64,000 nt of DNA from Adineta vaga (Eukaryota; Rotifera), in assembly GCA_021613535.1 (NCBI GenBank), contig CP075496.1, forward strand, positions 1,736,001-1,800,000, given 5' to 3'. Position 1 is the first letter of the stretch, and each line of letters begins with the position of its first letter. The position numbers and the translations under genes are program-made. This document shows, in pieces, positions 1 to 15,153 of this stretch. The notes under the pieces were generated by a model. The model was not told the DNA's origin. It ran no database searches and saw nothing but the letters and a program-made list of their open reading frames with translations.

Positions 1-362
1 AAATCTCTATTGTACGATACAAACATTATTTTATTCTCTAATTCACTGAATATTCATTCATCTTTGAAGTACATTATATAGAACTCTGTAATTCATGACT
101 TTTTATTCAATTCTTCGCATTGAAAAAGTCATAAAGAAAGATTTTCGTACATAGTTTAATGTATATTAAAAAAGGTATTTTCTTCTCATTTGTACCTCAT
201 TATTCTTCTCTTAGATTGCTAATGCGATGTTTTTTTACAATAATAAAAACATTGTCCACCTACATAATTCCATTTAGTAAAAAACCGTTTTTATTTCTCT
301 CTTTCATCTTTATTACTTCTTATATTCATTCCAAATTCGATCGTTTGATTCTCATTCGAAAA
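1..362. other. 5' flank of the giant EGF gene
   Basis: AT-rich DNA upstream of the chosen start of the EGF mosaic gene. The reading frame is open back to an ATG at 159, but that segment is low-complexity Phe/Ile/Ser/Lys-rich sequence and is treated as untranslated leader or promoter. No other gene is visible. Confidence 0.5.
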
Positions 363-3300
363 ATGTCTTCATGTCTGGTGATAATCATTCTAATTCATAT
401 CTGTTTACATCGTTCCGAAGCTTCTCCTTGTTCGGAATTAGATCTTTCAACATCAAATAAGAATACAGATGAAAATTATTCAATTCAAACGGAAAAACTT
501 CCATCAACAAATATTCTGAAAGTTTCATTAATAAAAAAATCTATTATTTCCGATACATCTTGGTTTCTTATGGGTGCAAGTGATTCATTGAAATTAGTTG
601 GTTCATGGCAACCATTTACTCCTATGGATGGTCAAGTTATCGATTGTTCAAGTTCATCATCTCAAATTGTAACAAATGAAAATTCATTAGTAAGAAATTC
701 TGATCAATTACAATATGCATTCTATTGGATTCCTCCAATATCATTGAATGAACCGATCGTTTTCGTGGCAACGATTTTCTATCGAAATGAAAAAACAACA
801 ATGACACATATTCAAAGTTTACCAATTGAAATTAATCAAAATCGATATCAAGACGTTAGTCCAAGTAAGTTCCAAAAGAATTTTTGTATTGCAAGAAAAC
901 ATAATCTTTTCTTTTCTAGCATTTTGCGATTCATCACCTTGTCTAAATGGTGGAACATGTATTCGTGATACACAATATTCATTTTGTCGATGTGTTGCAC
1001 CATGGAATGGTGTATTTTGTGCTCTTCGTAATTTCTTTCTATTTGAATGTTTTTTCTTTTAATATTCTCTTCTTTTTTTTCTCATAGAATATTTTCATAT
1101 GATGTTAGCAAGTACTCAACCATTTACAACAGAATTTTATTTTAATACACTTAATTCTCCATCTTATACGAACTTAACAACTTCATTAACTGCCTATTTA
1201 AATTCAGCATTTAGTACACTTCCAGCTAATCGAATTTATTCAATCAATTCTGTTTCGTAAATTCTTGGTTTTTTTTGTTTTGTTTTCTAAACTAAACTTT
1301 TCTTTTCTTTTTAGGCCAAGTCCCATTGGAACATATTTATCCATCAGTGTAGCATTAACACCAACGAGTGGTTTATATACTCCTGTAATTCTTTCAGCAC
1401 TTGCAACAGCTCTTGCTCGTAATAGTACAACACCATTTGGTCATCAATTATCAATTAGTCCAACATATATAAGTAATGCTGTAACACAAGATGGAACACC
1501 ATATACATGTAAATTGATAGTTTTATTTGAATGAAGAAGTATTTGATTTTGTATTGTTATCTTTTAGCTTGTGTATTTCCATATACATTCAATTTACTTG
1601 ATTATAATTTTTGTATTCCATATCAATCAAATTTTGTTTGCTCATCAACTCGTGTTATTGATAGAAATGCGACTCTTAGTAGTCTAGATTGTTCAAGAAA
1701 TAGTTCGTTCATTTGAATTATGTATACATTTAAAAAAAAACATTTTCTCCTCCTTTCTAGTCTTTAATTATATTACCAGAGATGTATGTTTTCCAAGTAT
1801 TTGTCTCAATGGTGGTACATGTGTGAACGTCAATGGAATTGCTACTTGTAATTGTCCGGCATACTTTACGGGTAGTCGTTGCGATCAATGTAAGTTTGAT
1901 TTGATCTATTTCATTATAATTCTTTTCTTTTGTAGTATATGGTTGTAATCCAGTAACAAATTCTCAAGCAGTTACATGTGCAAATGGTGCCACTTGTGTT
2001 GGTAATATTTGTGCTTGTACTTCGAATAATACTGTTGGTACTTTATGTGAAATTGGTATGATAATCGATAGGTTTAGAAGAGATTTGTTTTATTGATTGA
2101 TGTGTATATTTCTAGTGGCTGGAAATACTGGATGTAATTTTCCATTTACATATATGGGTGTTTCATATTCAACATGTGCAGTAATTAATAATCAACCATT
2201 GTGTGTAGCGAGAACCTATGCATCGAATGGACAATTTCCAATTTCACTTGTTGGTTGTGGAGGTTTGATAAAAAGCTTTTCATAGAGAAAGAAGGATATA
2301 TTTTTTTTTCATTGGAATGTTTAGCTCCACAATGTCAAAATAATCCATGTGGAAATCGTGGAACATGCCAAGATACAGTTAGTGGTTCATTTCGTTGTAT
2401 CAATTGTGTAACAGGATATAATGGTTATTTCTGTGAATTACGTAAGAAATTTCTTTTTTGTTTGTTCTTATTTTTTGTTCAAAATTGTTCTTTCAATCTC
2501 TAGAATATCGTACGGTACAATTAACATTTAATGTGACTTATACACCTGATCTTCAAAATGCAAGTAGTAATGCATCGAAACAATTACAAGGATTAATCAA
2601 TCAAACATTGAGTACAGCATTTGTGAATATAACAAATGGTGGAGTTCGACCGGATATTATTCAATATATGTAATATATTTTACTAACCTTCTCAAAAGAA
2701 TTTTCTATACTTTTCTTTTCTCTTAGTCAAAATCCTGATGGAACAACCAGTGTAGTTATTAATGTTAATACAAATTATTTGAATTTTCTTAATAATTCAA
2801 CACAAAATGCATTGGATAAAATAGGTGCAATAACAACAGTATTAGTGAATACAAGTAAATGACGTTTTAATGAGTTATACTTTAGATCTATTTGTTAATT
2901 ATTTAGCTCGAGACTGTGCACCATGGTATATATATCAAGGACGAAATGTTACTGGTTGTGTAACTAATCCACAAAATGTACCGATTTGTTCATTGACAAA
3001 TAACTTCGATCGTGATGGGCAATTTACGAGTTGTCCAGGTTTGAAATCAGATTACATCGTTGTTTTCAAAGAATGTTGGGTTGTTTTTTTTTGTAGAGAC
3101 AATTAATTTGAATTTATGTAATGGAATTTATTGTAATGGTGGTCGATGCATTGCAACAAGTCGAAATTTAACTTATTGTGTATGTCCAAGTGGTGTTACT
3201 GGAACAAATTGTGATCAACGTATGTAAAATTTTCGCAATAAAATTAAAATTGATTTTTTCTTCAAATAGTTTTACAATGTAGTGATCTTAATTGCTTGAA

Positions 3301-6300
3301 TAATGGTACATGTGTTGCATTATCAACAAGTTATTTTCGATGTAATTGTGCACCTGGCTATGGTGGAACATATTGTCAATATAGTAAGAAGAATAAAATC
3401 TCGATATGATTTGATTTATTCATTTAAAAATCGTATATTTATAGGTATTACTGGTTGTGTCTTTCCGTTCGTTGATAATCAAAATCGAACACAAAATACA
3501 TGTATAACAACAAATGATTATATGAATGGAACTGTACCTTGGTGTAGAAATATTCAAGGTTTACCCCAAAGTTGTCAAAGTATGAAAAATAGAAAAAAGA
3601 TTTTCTATGAAACGAAATGAGAATATTTCGTTTTAGTTGATTATTGTGCACAAAAACCATGTAAATATGGTGTTTGTGTTCCTTCAATACGATGGGCATT
3701 TGGAAATTCTTATCCAGCATTTATCTGTAATTGTACCGCTGGTTATACAGGACAATTATGTACACATGGTAAGATTTTTCTTTTTATTTGAAAGAGAATT
3801 CTTTATGAATTTTCATTTTAGCTTATTTTCGAATAAAATCTTTTTTTTCTGCTCCAAATATGTCGACAACATTATTAAATGCTTTGGAATCACCAACAAC
3901 TCAAGCTTATCAAAATCTAATGAATATGTTTCGAGATTTGATTCGTAATCGAACCAATTCAAGTTTTGATTTTCTACCTTTAATGTTCACAACGTAAGTT
4001 TCATCGTCAAACTTTTCAATATTTATCTTGTTAATTTAGTTTTCGAGGTGATGATGGGAATTATATACAAGTGACCGCTGATGCATCGTATGCTGGTAAT
4101 ATTAGTCAAACACAAATTAATAATATTCTACGACCAATTCTCGCCAATCTTCCACCACAATTCAATCTAGTCTTTGATAATACCAGTCTTACGGATATTG
4201 ATGATGTTCAACCATTGAGTGGTGAGAAATTTTTAGAAAAAAATATCAAATTTTTTTTACATATTTGTTTGATTTTTAGCGGCATCGAATTGTACTTTAC
4301 CATATGGATATAATAGTCAATCATTAGCAGTATGTCATGTGGATAGTAATGGTCTTGCTTATTGTTCATATGGACAAAACTATACATTAGCAGATCGAAA
4401 ATTGTGTGATGCAAGTGGTTTACCAACAGCAATGTATACTGCATGTGAAGGATTATCGAATCCATGTAATAGCACATTGAATTTTCCAATTCGTTGTGTG
4501 GCATCGGATACAAATTGGACTTGTTTTTGTGAAGTAACACAAACATTAGGCAGAGATTGTGGAAATCTTGGTAAGAATAGATAATAAATGTATTGTTCTC
4601 TTTTTCTTCATATTGATTAATAGATTTTTGTCGAAATGGTTCATTACTTTGTCGAAATAATGCTTCATGTATTAATCGACCTGATTTACAAGATTTTGCT
4701 TGTAATTGTACAGATCCATATTATGGTCGTCTATGTGAAAATTGTAAGAGAGAGAAAACAAATCATTGAGAAAATAAGAAATGAATTATTCTCATTCTAG
4801 TTGGTCGTGCTTATAAAATCTTTCTAACAAATTATTCAAATGAAACATCACCAGGTATTCCAACATTGATTTCACAGATTAATCAAACAATTATTAATAT
4901 GACAAATGGTGGTGTTATTGCAACATCTATAACTATCAGGTAATAAAAGAAAAGAAAAGAAATGAAACAGAATGAAAATGAAATCACTTATTTATTTTAG
5001 TCCATCTGGTGAAGTAACAATCGTTGTCACTGGACGAAATTATTCCATACCTGATTTCGAACTTCCATTAACTGATAAAGTTCGAACGAATTGGACAGTT
5101 GGCCCATATGTTGTATCATTCAATCAAACAAGTCTTGTTACTATACAAAGTTGGTGATAGAATTCTTTATATAAATAACTTTTTTGTTTTCGAAAATGTT
5201 ATTTAGCAAATGCAACTTGTGTCTTTCCATTTGCGTATAATGGTGTGAATTATACAACATGTATTACAACTGGCTATGATTTTCCATGGTGTAGTACAAC
5301 ACCGACATATACTGGTCGAATTGTTGATTGTCGAAATGGTATGTTCGATGGAAGATGTTTCCTTTTTTTTGTCGAATGAATTGATAAATTGTCTTTTTGT
5401 GTATTGAATAGTTGATTGGTGTGCATCGGGACCGTGTTTAAATAATGGTACTTGTTCAATTAATCAACAATTAGGTACATTTCAATGTAAATGTGTGGAT
5501 GGATGGGTTGGTGTTCGATGTGCTTATCGTAAGTTTGATTTCGATTAACAATATATTTTGTTTCTCTAATCTATATGAACAATCATTTAGCTTCAACAAC
5601 AATAACAATTGTAATTCCACTTGGTAATAATACATTAAATAATGTTACATTATTAAATATCACCAATTCATTACCCAATGGTACAAATATTGATATTATT
5701 AAGTAAATAATTTTCTCAAAACTTTGTTTTTCTAAATAACAACAACAACAACAAAACAAATCCTATTCTCTAGACCTGGTCCAAATAATACGGTGATCAT
5801 TATCATAACAGTCAATGGTACGAATACACCAAATATAACATGGCCCGTATTAAATATCACGAAAGAACCAACGAAAAGTATGAAAACAAAATACTATTTC
5901 AAAAAAAAATTCATACGAATAAAATGTTATTTTAGATGTTGATGGTTGTGTTTTTCCATTTATATATAACAATGAATCGTATTCTTCATGTATACCTGTA
6001 TTTCAAAATCGGACAGCATATTGCTGTCGAACTGCTAATTGTGATGTCAATCCTCAATGGCAATTTTGTAATAATTCAAGTAAATATTATTTTCCTTTGA
6101 TAATCTTCTATAAGAACAAAAATCAAACTCTCAATTAGATATTTGTTCGGTTTGTGCACCGAATGCGAATTGTATATTAAGTGCACCTGGTATCATCACA
6201 TGTATTTGTCCCGTAGGTTTTACAGGTAGTCTTTGTGATACAAGTAAATATTTTTCGTTATTTGTAGAAAACATGCTCATTTTCTTTCTCATGTTTTTAG

Positions 6301-9300
6301 CAATTGATTTATGCGTACAACGAAATCAAAGTTGTCTTAATAATGGTGTATGTGTGATAAATCCGATTACATTATTACCTTATTGCAATTGTAGTTCATC
6401 ATTATTCACTGGTATACGATGTGAAGTAAGTTTGTAACAAAAGAAAAAGAATGAAGAATTGCAATTGATTATGTTACTTTTGTTTCAAGACTTTTATACC
6501 GTGTTTACAAGGACCCTGTCTAAATAATGGTACATGTTCAGCATATACAAATGCAACAGTTCGATGTAATTGTAGCAATTGTTATAGTGGAGCTTTTTGT
6601 CAAATTGCTGATTATTGTTGTTTGAATGTTTGTTCACCGAACGGTGTTTGTATCCCAGGTTTAAATGGCACATATACATGTATTTGTCAACCAAATTATG
6701 TTGGAATGAATTGTAGTACATTTAATCCATGTGCTTTATTACCATGTCAAAATGGTGGTAAGTTTACGAAAAAAAGATGAAGAAATCAAAAGAATATGTT
6801 TTGATTTTGAGGAACGTGTGTGATTGTAAATGGAACAAATTATCAATGTTCATGTCCAGCAGGATGGACAGGTATTAATTGTGGAACACAATTGAATCCA
6901 TGTGGATTATCACCGTGTCTAAATAATGGACAATGTGTCTCACTTGGTACTCAATTTTTATGCATATGTGCTACAGGTTTTAATGGAACACTTTGTCAAG
7001 TTCCAATTAATCCATGTGGAAGCAATCCGTGTAAATATATTCTTTTAGATTTTGATTTATGAATGAATGAAACACCTAATATGATATATTTCTAGGTTTC
7101 AATAATGGTACATGTTATCAACAAATATTAAATTCAACTAATGCTCTTGGATACGTTTGTGTATGTAATCAATCATTATATACAGGTTCACGATGTGAAA
7201 CTCTTCTTTCACCATGTCCAACAAATCCTGCTCTTACATCACCTTGTCTCAATGGTGGTGTCTGTATTCCAAGTGCCAATGGATTAACTTATAATTGTTC
7301 GTGTCCATATCCATATACTGGTTTAAATTGTGGTCAAATGATAAATCCATGTAGTCCAAATCCATGTTTACCATATGGCCAATGTTATATTAATGTCGCA
7401 ACATCAAATTATACTTGTGTATGTATTAATACAACGTTTACTGGTCCATTATGTCAAAATTTAACGAACCCATGTTTATCATCACCATGTTTAAATGGTT
7501 CAACTTGCATCGCCAATGGAACAGGATTTAATTGTTCATGTCCACCGAATCGTACAGGTCTTTACTGTGAAAATTTTCTTCCACCTTGTACGAATGTAAC
7601 CTGTTTCAATAATGGTACATGTCTTTATTCCACTACATCAGTAACTTGTTTATGTCCACCATTATATACTGGTCCACAATGTCTTCAACCTGTAAATCCA
7701 TGTAGTCCATCACCATGTTTACATAATGGAACATGTATTAATCAATTTCTTAATCAGTTTCTTTGTTTATGTCCAACAACATGGACTGGAAGTTTATGTG
7801 AAACATTAGTAAATCCATGTTTAAACTATCCTTGTTTTTTTGGTGGTACATGTCTATTAGATAGTACATATAAACCAAGTTGTATATGTCTACTGACACA
7901 AACAGGTCCTTATTGTGAAACAACACTTGATCCATGTTTAAATCGGCCTTGTTATAATAATGGTACATGTATTTCGAATTCTCAACGAACAAGTTATACA
8001 TGTACATGTCCACCATTATATACAGGTGTTCGATGTGAAAATTTAGTCGATCCATGTTTACCAAATCGTTGTATATTTGGTACATGTTATACGTTAGCAA
8101 ATGGAACATATTATTGTGCATGTACTGCTAGTTATACAGGACTTATTTGTGATCATCCTATTGATCAATGTGCATTATCACCATGGTAATTCTTTTTCAT
8201 TGTTTCACGAAAAATAACATTTGAAAAATCTTATTTTATTTTAGTATTAATAATGGTACTTGTGTAAATTTAGGTACAACTTATTTATGTTTATGTCCAA
8301 CAGGTACAACTGGTCGTTCATGTGAACAAATTGTTAATCCATGTTTGATTAATCCCTGTAAATCGGGTACTTGTTATTCTACAGGAACTCGTTATCTATG
8401 TGCATGTGATGCAGCACATACAGGACCTTTGTGTGAGATTTCATTAGATCCATGTTTATCATATCCATGTTTAAATAATCAAACATGTATACGTGATGCA
8501 ATGAATACAAGTTATATATGTCTTTGCGCTTCACCATATACAGGTCAACGTTGTGAAACAACACTTTTAACATGTCTAACAGTGACATGTTTAAATGGTG
8601 GTACATGTGTTCAAACAACATTATCAACAACTCAATGTTTATGTGTAAATGGTTATTCAGGTACCTATTGTGAAATTGTAACAAATCCTTGTCAATCACG
8701 TCCTTGTTATAATAATGGAACTTGTCTATCAACATTTAATAATACATATATGTGTGTTTGTCAAACAAGTTATATAGGTACTTATTGTGAACAATACAAT
8801 CCCTGTTTAAATTTTATATGTCTAAATGGTGGTACATGTGCTATTTCACCGTCATCCATTGGTGGTCGTATGTGTATTTGTCTACCATCTTATACTGGTC
8901 TAACATGTGAAGTACCTATAACACCTTGTATAAATTCACCATGTGTGAATAATGGTATTTGTGTTGTTACACCTGGTACAGCTAATTATTCATGTATATG
9001 TACACCTGCATATGCAGGTATATTTTGTGAAACATATATTAATCCATGTCTTACTTACCTTTGTGCCAATGGAGGTACATGTTATCGAACTGCTGATAGT
9101 AGACCTATATGTGCATGTTTAACAATATATACGGGAGCTCAAGTATGAATAATATTTAATTTCTCTTCTTTGTTTTTTGATAGATTAGACTGCTTTATTT
9201 ATTTATTAGTGTTTAACTCGAATTGATCCTTGTCTATCAAATCCATGTGTTAATAATGGTATATGTTTATCATCATCAACAACATATAATTATTCATGTC

Positions 9301-12300
9301 TTTGCGCAACAAATTATACGGGTTATCGTTGTGAAAATTATATTGGTGCATGTACAACAACAATATGTCAAAATGGTGGCACGTGCGTTTATAATGGTTT
9401 AAATATAATATCATGTATATGTCCACCTGTATGGACAGGTACTTTATGTACACAACGTATCGATCCATGTACAACAGCAAATCCTTGTTTAAATTCTGGT
9501 ATATGTATTGCAATATTTAATAGTACAAATCAAACAACTATTCATTGTCAATGTTTAGCAGCATATACAGGTATATTTCATTTTTCATATAAGAAAACAA
9601 CTCTTCTATCATATATTAGGTTCATATTGTGAAACACCAATATCACCATGTCAAAATTTACGTTGTATCAATGGTCAATGTTTATTACGTGCAGATGGAA
9701 CTGCTACATGTTATTGTAATAGTCAATGGACAGGTCTTGCATGTGATACATTAATATCTCCATGTACATCTCAACCATGTTTAAATAATGGTATTTGTTA
9801 TTCTACGGGTGTAAGTTATTCATGTATTTGTACACAAGGTTATTCGGGTTTACGATGTGAAATCATTCCACCAAGTACATGTACTTTAATTTGTGCTAAT
9901 AATGGAACATGTGCTATACGTGGACAAGATAATGTTCAAATATGTGTTTGTCCAACAAGTTATACGGGTAGTCGATGTGAAATACAGATATCATCTTGTT
10001 CACCATCACCATGCTTAAATAATGGTGTATGCTTACCAACAACATATACAAATGGTACATTAGGTTTTCAATGTATTTGTACAGTACCTTATACAGGTAA
10101 ACAAGAGAATGATTTTATTTGAAGAGAACAAACGAAATCAATTTATTCTAGGTCCAATATGTGCAACTTATATAACAGTTGGATGTGGAAATGTTACTTG
10201 TTTAAATGGTGGTACATGTTTAATAAATAATGATCGAACAATATGTCAATGTCCAAGTATTTTCACAGGCACTCGTTGTGAATCATTAATCAATTCATGT
10301 GATAGTAAGAAAACAATATAGAGTGTTAATAGAAAAAGAAAATAATAATAATTTTGTATTCTAAATTCAAGGTAATCCATGTGTCAATGGTGGTACATGT
10401 TATACAACGGGAATGGGTCGTAAAAAACGTCAAACTACAACAGCACTTGGTTATTATTGTCAATGTCCAACAATTTATACTGGTGCTCGTTGTGAAACAT
10501 ATCTTTCTCTATGTGGGTCAAATCCTTGTCGAAACAATGGTACATGTTATCAAGATTCAATTGCAAGTCGAATATATTGTATGTGTTTACCCACTTACAC
10601 GGGCACATTTTGTAATATATCAACAAATGGAACGAATATATGTACATTAAATCCAACGATTTGTGTCAATGGTGGAATATGCCGAGTGAATACATTGTTA
10701 GCAGAAGGTTTTTCATGTATATGTCCAACGACACAAACAGGTGTCTATTGTGAACAAACTATTGATCAATGTAAAACAATTCCAATACCTTGTTTAAATA
10801 ATGGAACTTGTGTATGTTTGCAATTCATTGATTTTCTTTAATGTATAGATTTTTTTCGTTGATTAGATTTCTTCTTTAACGGGTTATATGTGTATTTGTC
10901 CACCGAGTTTTACAGGTACTAATTGTTCGATTCCTACAAATCCGTGTAGTTCACAACCTTGTTTTCGTAATGGAACATGTTTGGCAATTGGTACACAATC
11001 ATATACATGTGTTTGTCCAACTGGTTACCTTGGTAATCGATGTGAAATATGTAATTGTGCATGTTACATCTATCCATGTAAGTTTTTGATATATTGTTCA
11101 ATCATTTCGTTCACTTTTCTCTAATAGGTCTTAATGGAGGTGTTTGTCGATCAACGGAAACGGGTGGTGTTGTATGTGCATGTCCAGTTGGTTTTACAGG
11201 TGTTCGATGGTAGGAAAAATGATTGATTTTATATTGAATTAAATATCATTATTTTAGTGAAACTTCTATTCTTCCTTGCGATTCGAATCCATGTAAGTTT
11301 TATTTTTAAACTGTTTATTCATCTAACTTTTTGTAAATATGATTTAGGTTTGAATAAAGGTGTATGCATTTATGATCCAGTAACGATGCAAATGAAATGT
11401 CAATGTTGTGGTTTGGCAACTGGAACGTCAGTGATCATTTTATATACATTTATTTTTTTAAACGACAATTTTTATATTTAGTTTTTGTGAAATACTACTC
11501 AATCCATGTAATAATTCAATCCCATATTGTTTCAATAATGGTACTTGTGTTCTTGATTCAAATTCAAAACCAATGTGCATGTGTCCAAGTACTTTCACGG
11601 GTTAGTTCACAAAAAAAACATGTTTATAATTCATTTATTTTATTTCTTGTATTTAGGTCTTTATTGTGAAACTTATACAAATCCATGTTCATTAGTTACT
11701 TGTATTCAAGGCACATGTGTTATGTTAGCTAATTCTACCTTTCTTTGTATATGTCCATCAGGTCGTTCAGGTCGGTATTGTGAAATAGCTGATCCATGTT
11801 TGGTTGCATCTGGAACAATGTCACCTTGTCGTAATGGTGGTACATGTAATCGTTTGACTACTACTACTTATTCATGCATATGTCCTGTTGGCTTTACTGG
11901 TGTCACTTGTGATATAGCTAATCCATGTTCAAGTATGCCATGTGCAGCAAATGCAACATGTGCAACTCTATTAAATAGTAGTGCTATTTGTTTGTGTCCA
12001 GCAGGCACTACAGGTAGTCGTTGTAATCAAACGATACCAACACAATTTTGTTCATCATCACCTTGTCGTAATAATGGTATTTGTCTTGGAACAACATGTT
12101 TATGTCCAAATAATACCAGTGGACCCACATGTAATATAACACAGACACCATGTCCAACAGCTGCTCGACCAACACTTGTCTGTTATAATGGTGGTACATG
12201 TATTTCCGGTCAAGGATGTTACTGTGGTACAGACTTTGGTGATGAGGGTTGTGAAACACCTTTAACAAATGGTTGTTCAGATTCAACTTGCTTAAATGGT

Positions 12301-15153
12301 GGCACTTGTGTTACATTATTCAATCGTACAATTATATGTGTATGTCTTACAGGGTATACAGGTAGAAATTGTGCAACATTGATATCATTATGTCAACCAA
12401 ATCCATGTCAATCCAATGGTACTTGTATTCCAAGTGGATCAACTGGTTATATGTGTGCATGTCAACCAAGTTTTACCGGTCCACAATGCAATCTAGTGAC
12501 AAATGCCTGTCTCTATGTACCATGTAAGTTTTCGAATTATGTATATCCTATATCAATCTATTATCTTTAGGTTTAAACGGTGGCACTTGTTTACCACTTC
12601 TAAATGGAGCTTACACTTGCTATTGTCCATCAATATATACGGGTGCGCAATGTCAAACACTACTCAATCCTTGTTTATCATCACCTTGTAATACAGGTAC
12701 ATGTACTACGATAAATAATGGTCTTTCATATGCATGTATTTGTCCATCACAATTAACCGGTCCAAATTGTCTTACAGCAAATCCATGTGGACTTCAACCA
12801 TGTCTTAATGGTGGTACATGTATACCAACAAGTTTAAGTACTTATACATGTACATGTCCACAAAATTATATAGGTATAAATTGTCAAACATTGAATTTAT
12901 GTTCACCAAATCCATGTATTAACAATGGAACCTGTCAATCAGTAACAGCATCAACTGTATCATGTTTGTGTACATCAGCTTATTATGGTTCACTATGTGA
13001 AACATTGAATCCATGTCGAAATTATGTATGTGTTCATGGTCTTTGTCAAATAAATCCAACAACATTAGTTGCACAATGTGCCTGTTATGCTGGATGGACA
13101 GGTACAAATTGTAATATCTCGATTGCTTGTCTAAGTAGTCCATGCGTTTATGGTACATGTGTTGCATCGGATTCGACTGGTTATTATTGTTATTGTTTGC
13201 CTGATTATTATGGTTCAAAATGTGAATTACCAATTGTACGAACACCATGTCAAAATAATCCATGTCGAAATGGTGGTACATGCCAAGTTACATCTACGAA
13301 TGGTTATATTTGTTCATGTCCAGCATATTATGTCGGTGTCAATTGTGAAGCAATTAATCCATGTATTCTAATTGGAGCATTAACATCATGTCAACCAGTA
13401 TTAACTTCAACAGGAAATTATACTTGTTCATGTTCATCAAATCCAGTAAGTTGTATACAAAGTTTTAGAATGAATAATTATTATTTTTTTTCTTTGTTTC
13501 TTTTGTTCTAGTGTTCAAGTAATCCATGTCAATATGGAACATGTACTATAATTAATTCTGGTACGGCTTATCGTTGCCTATGTTATCCAGGTTATTTAGG
13601 TCGACAATGCAATTTACCTGATCCATGTGATATAACTACTTGTTATAATGGTGGTACATGTGTTCCAACAGTTAATGACGCCAATACTCAAGTGACTCAA
13701 ACATGTATCTGTCCACCATCGCAACATTTTGTTGGTCAATTCTGTGAACATTATAATCCATGTATATCATCACCATGTATCAATAATTCAACCTGTTCAT
13801 ATTATATCAATGTCACATGTTATTATTATTGTACATGTCCAGTTGGATATTCGGGTGAACGTTGTCAATTTTCTCTTTCACAAACACGTTGTGAATCCGT
13901 TGGTCTAATAAATAATTGTCGAAATGGAGGTACATGTATGTTAATTGGTGGTGCTACACAATGTTTTTGTACATCAATGCATACGGGTACATTATGTGAA
14001 GGTACAATTGATATGTGTGGATTACGTGTCTGTCAAAATGGTGGTACATGCACAATTGTAAATGGAACAAATGTACTCTGTCAATGTTTGTCAACATTTC
14101 AAGGAAAATTTTGTGAATATCCACTTGATCCATGTGCTGTTAAACCATGTTTAAATAATGGTCAATGTATTGCATCAGGTACAACGTTTGCATGTAATTG
14201 TGCTCAAACAATGTATACCGGACCAAGATGTCAAACATTAGTTTCATCGCCATGTGCATCAAATCCAGTAAGAATTTCTTTGTTTATTTTCATATAGAAT
14301 TCATTTTTTCTAAAATTTAATTCATAGTGTATCAATGGTGGTACCTGTCAGATAGTCGGTACATCATATACTTGTCTATGTCCAACAGTTTTTACTGGTC
14401 CAACATGTTCACAATCATTAAGTCTTTGTTCTACAATTCAATGTATCAATGGTGGTACCTGTTCCGATTATGGTTCATTTGCTATTTGTAATTGTTTAAT
14501 TAATTTTACTGGTGAACGTTGTCAATATGTGAATCAATGTTATCCAACTTCTCCATGTCTTAATGGTGGTACATGTATATCTGTATTGAATAGTTTTTCA
14601 TGCCAATGTCCGGTTGGTCGAACAGGTACGACATGTCAATTATTCTCGGATAATCCATGTGCAGGAGGTCAACGATGTCTTAACGGTGGAACATGTACGA
14701 TATTATCAGGAACAAATGATGCAACTTGTTTATGTCCAACGAATTTTGCTGGACAATCATGTGAACAAATAACAACAACAACAACATCAGTATCGTCATC
14801 AATTGTTACAATTCTTCCAGAAAAGTCTTCGACTGTTATTGAAACAACATCAATGATCAATTTTAATACAACAAATGCACCATATTCATGTGATGATACA
14901 TCATTAGCATGTCTTGCTTATCGTTCATATTGTAGTCCTGAATATGAATTTTCTGGTATTCCATGTCGTGTACTTTGTCCAAGAACATGTGATACTTGTA
15001 AGATTGATTCATTATTTATAATTGATACATCTTATCATTTTATTTTTAGGTTGTGACGACTTTTATAAAGATGGTACATGTTCATTAGAGAATTGTCGAC
15101 GTAATTCTGAACTTGAACCTTATTGTCGAAAATCATGTATCTGCAAAATCTGA
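363..15153 (+). CDS. Giant secreted mosaic protein: Reeler, EGF, SEA-like, FN2-like, long EGF array, ShKT
   Basis: Multi-exon gene; most introns are 45-90 nt. The start at 363 gives a clean signal peptide (MSSCLVIIILIHICLHRSEA); the upstream in-frame Met at 159 does not. Next comes a Reeler-like domain (about 420-840, with SWFLMGA, C, FYWIPP and VFVATI), then EGF modules alternating with SEA-like Asn/Thr-rich segments (about 1090-1500, 2500-2850, 3820-4220, 4800-5150, 5590-5870) and about seven fibronectin-II-like modules (CxFPF..YxxC..PWC). From about 6.3 kb almost everything is EGF: PCxNxGTC...CxCxxxYTGxxCE. A Thr-rich linker (about 14770-14880) leads to two ShKT-like Cys modules and a stop. 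No transmembrane segment or GPI signal follows, so the protein is probably extracellular, acting in matrix, adhesion or recognition. Spliced length is roughly 4,000 residues. Ligand and exact role are unknown. Confidence 0.85.
6300..14765 (+). repeat. EGF-module array (about 70 modules by length)
   Basis: Tandem modules of about 110-130 nt encode six-Cys EGF domains with the cadence NPCxxxPCxNNGTCxx...YxCxCxxxYTGxxCE. The count is estimated from length and was not made module by module. Exons here are unusually long for this genome (for example 7097-8185 and 8245-9140), so the array is intron-poor compared with the N-terminal third. Most modules carry Asn-x-Ser/Thr sequons, so heavy N-glycosylation is likely. 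One module holds a basic RKKR insertion (10419-10430). Confidence 0.85.

Noticed and set aside
159-362. Upstream 68-codon extension of the EGF gene
   Set aside because: Low-complexity Phe/Ile/Ser/Lys sequence; the Met at 363 directly starts a proper signal peptide.
7750-8121. 123-codon minus-strand frame, and similar minus-strand frames at 8379, 9250, 10435, 12008 and 12919
   Set aside because: His/Met/Tyr/Asn-rich shadows of the EGF array; the repetitive codons leave the opposite strand open.
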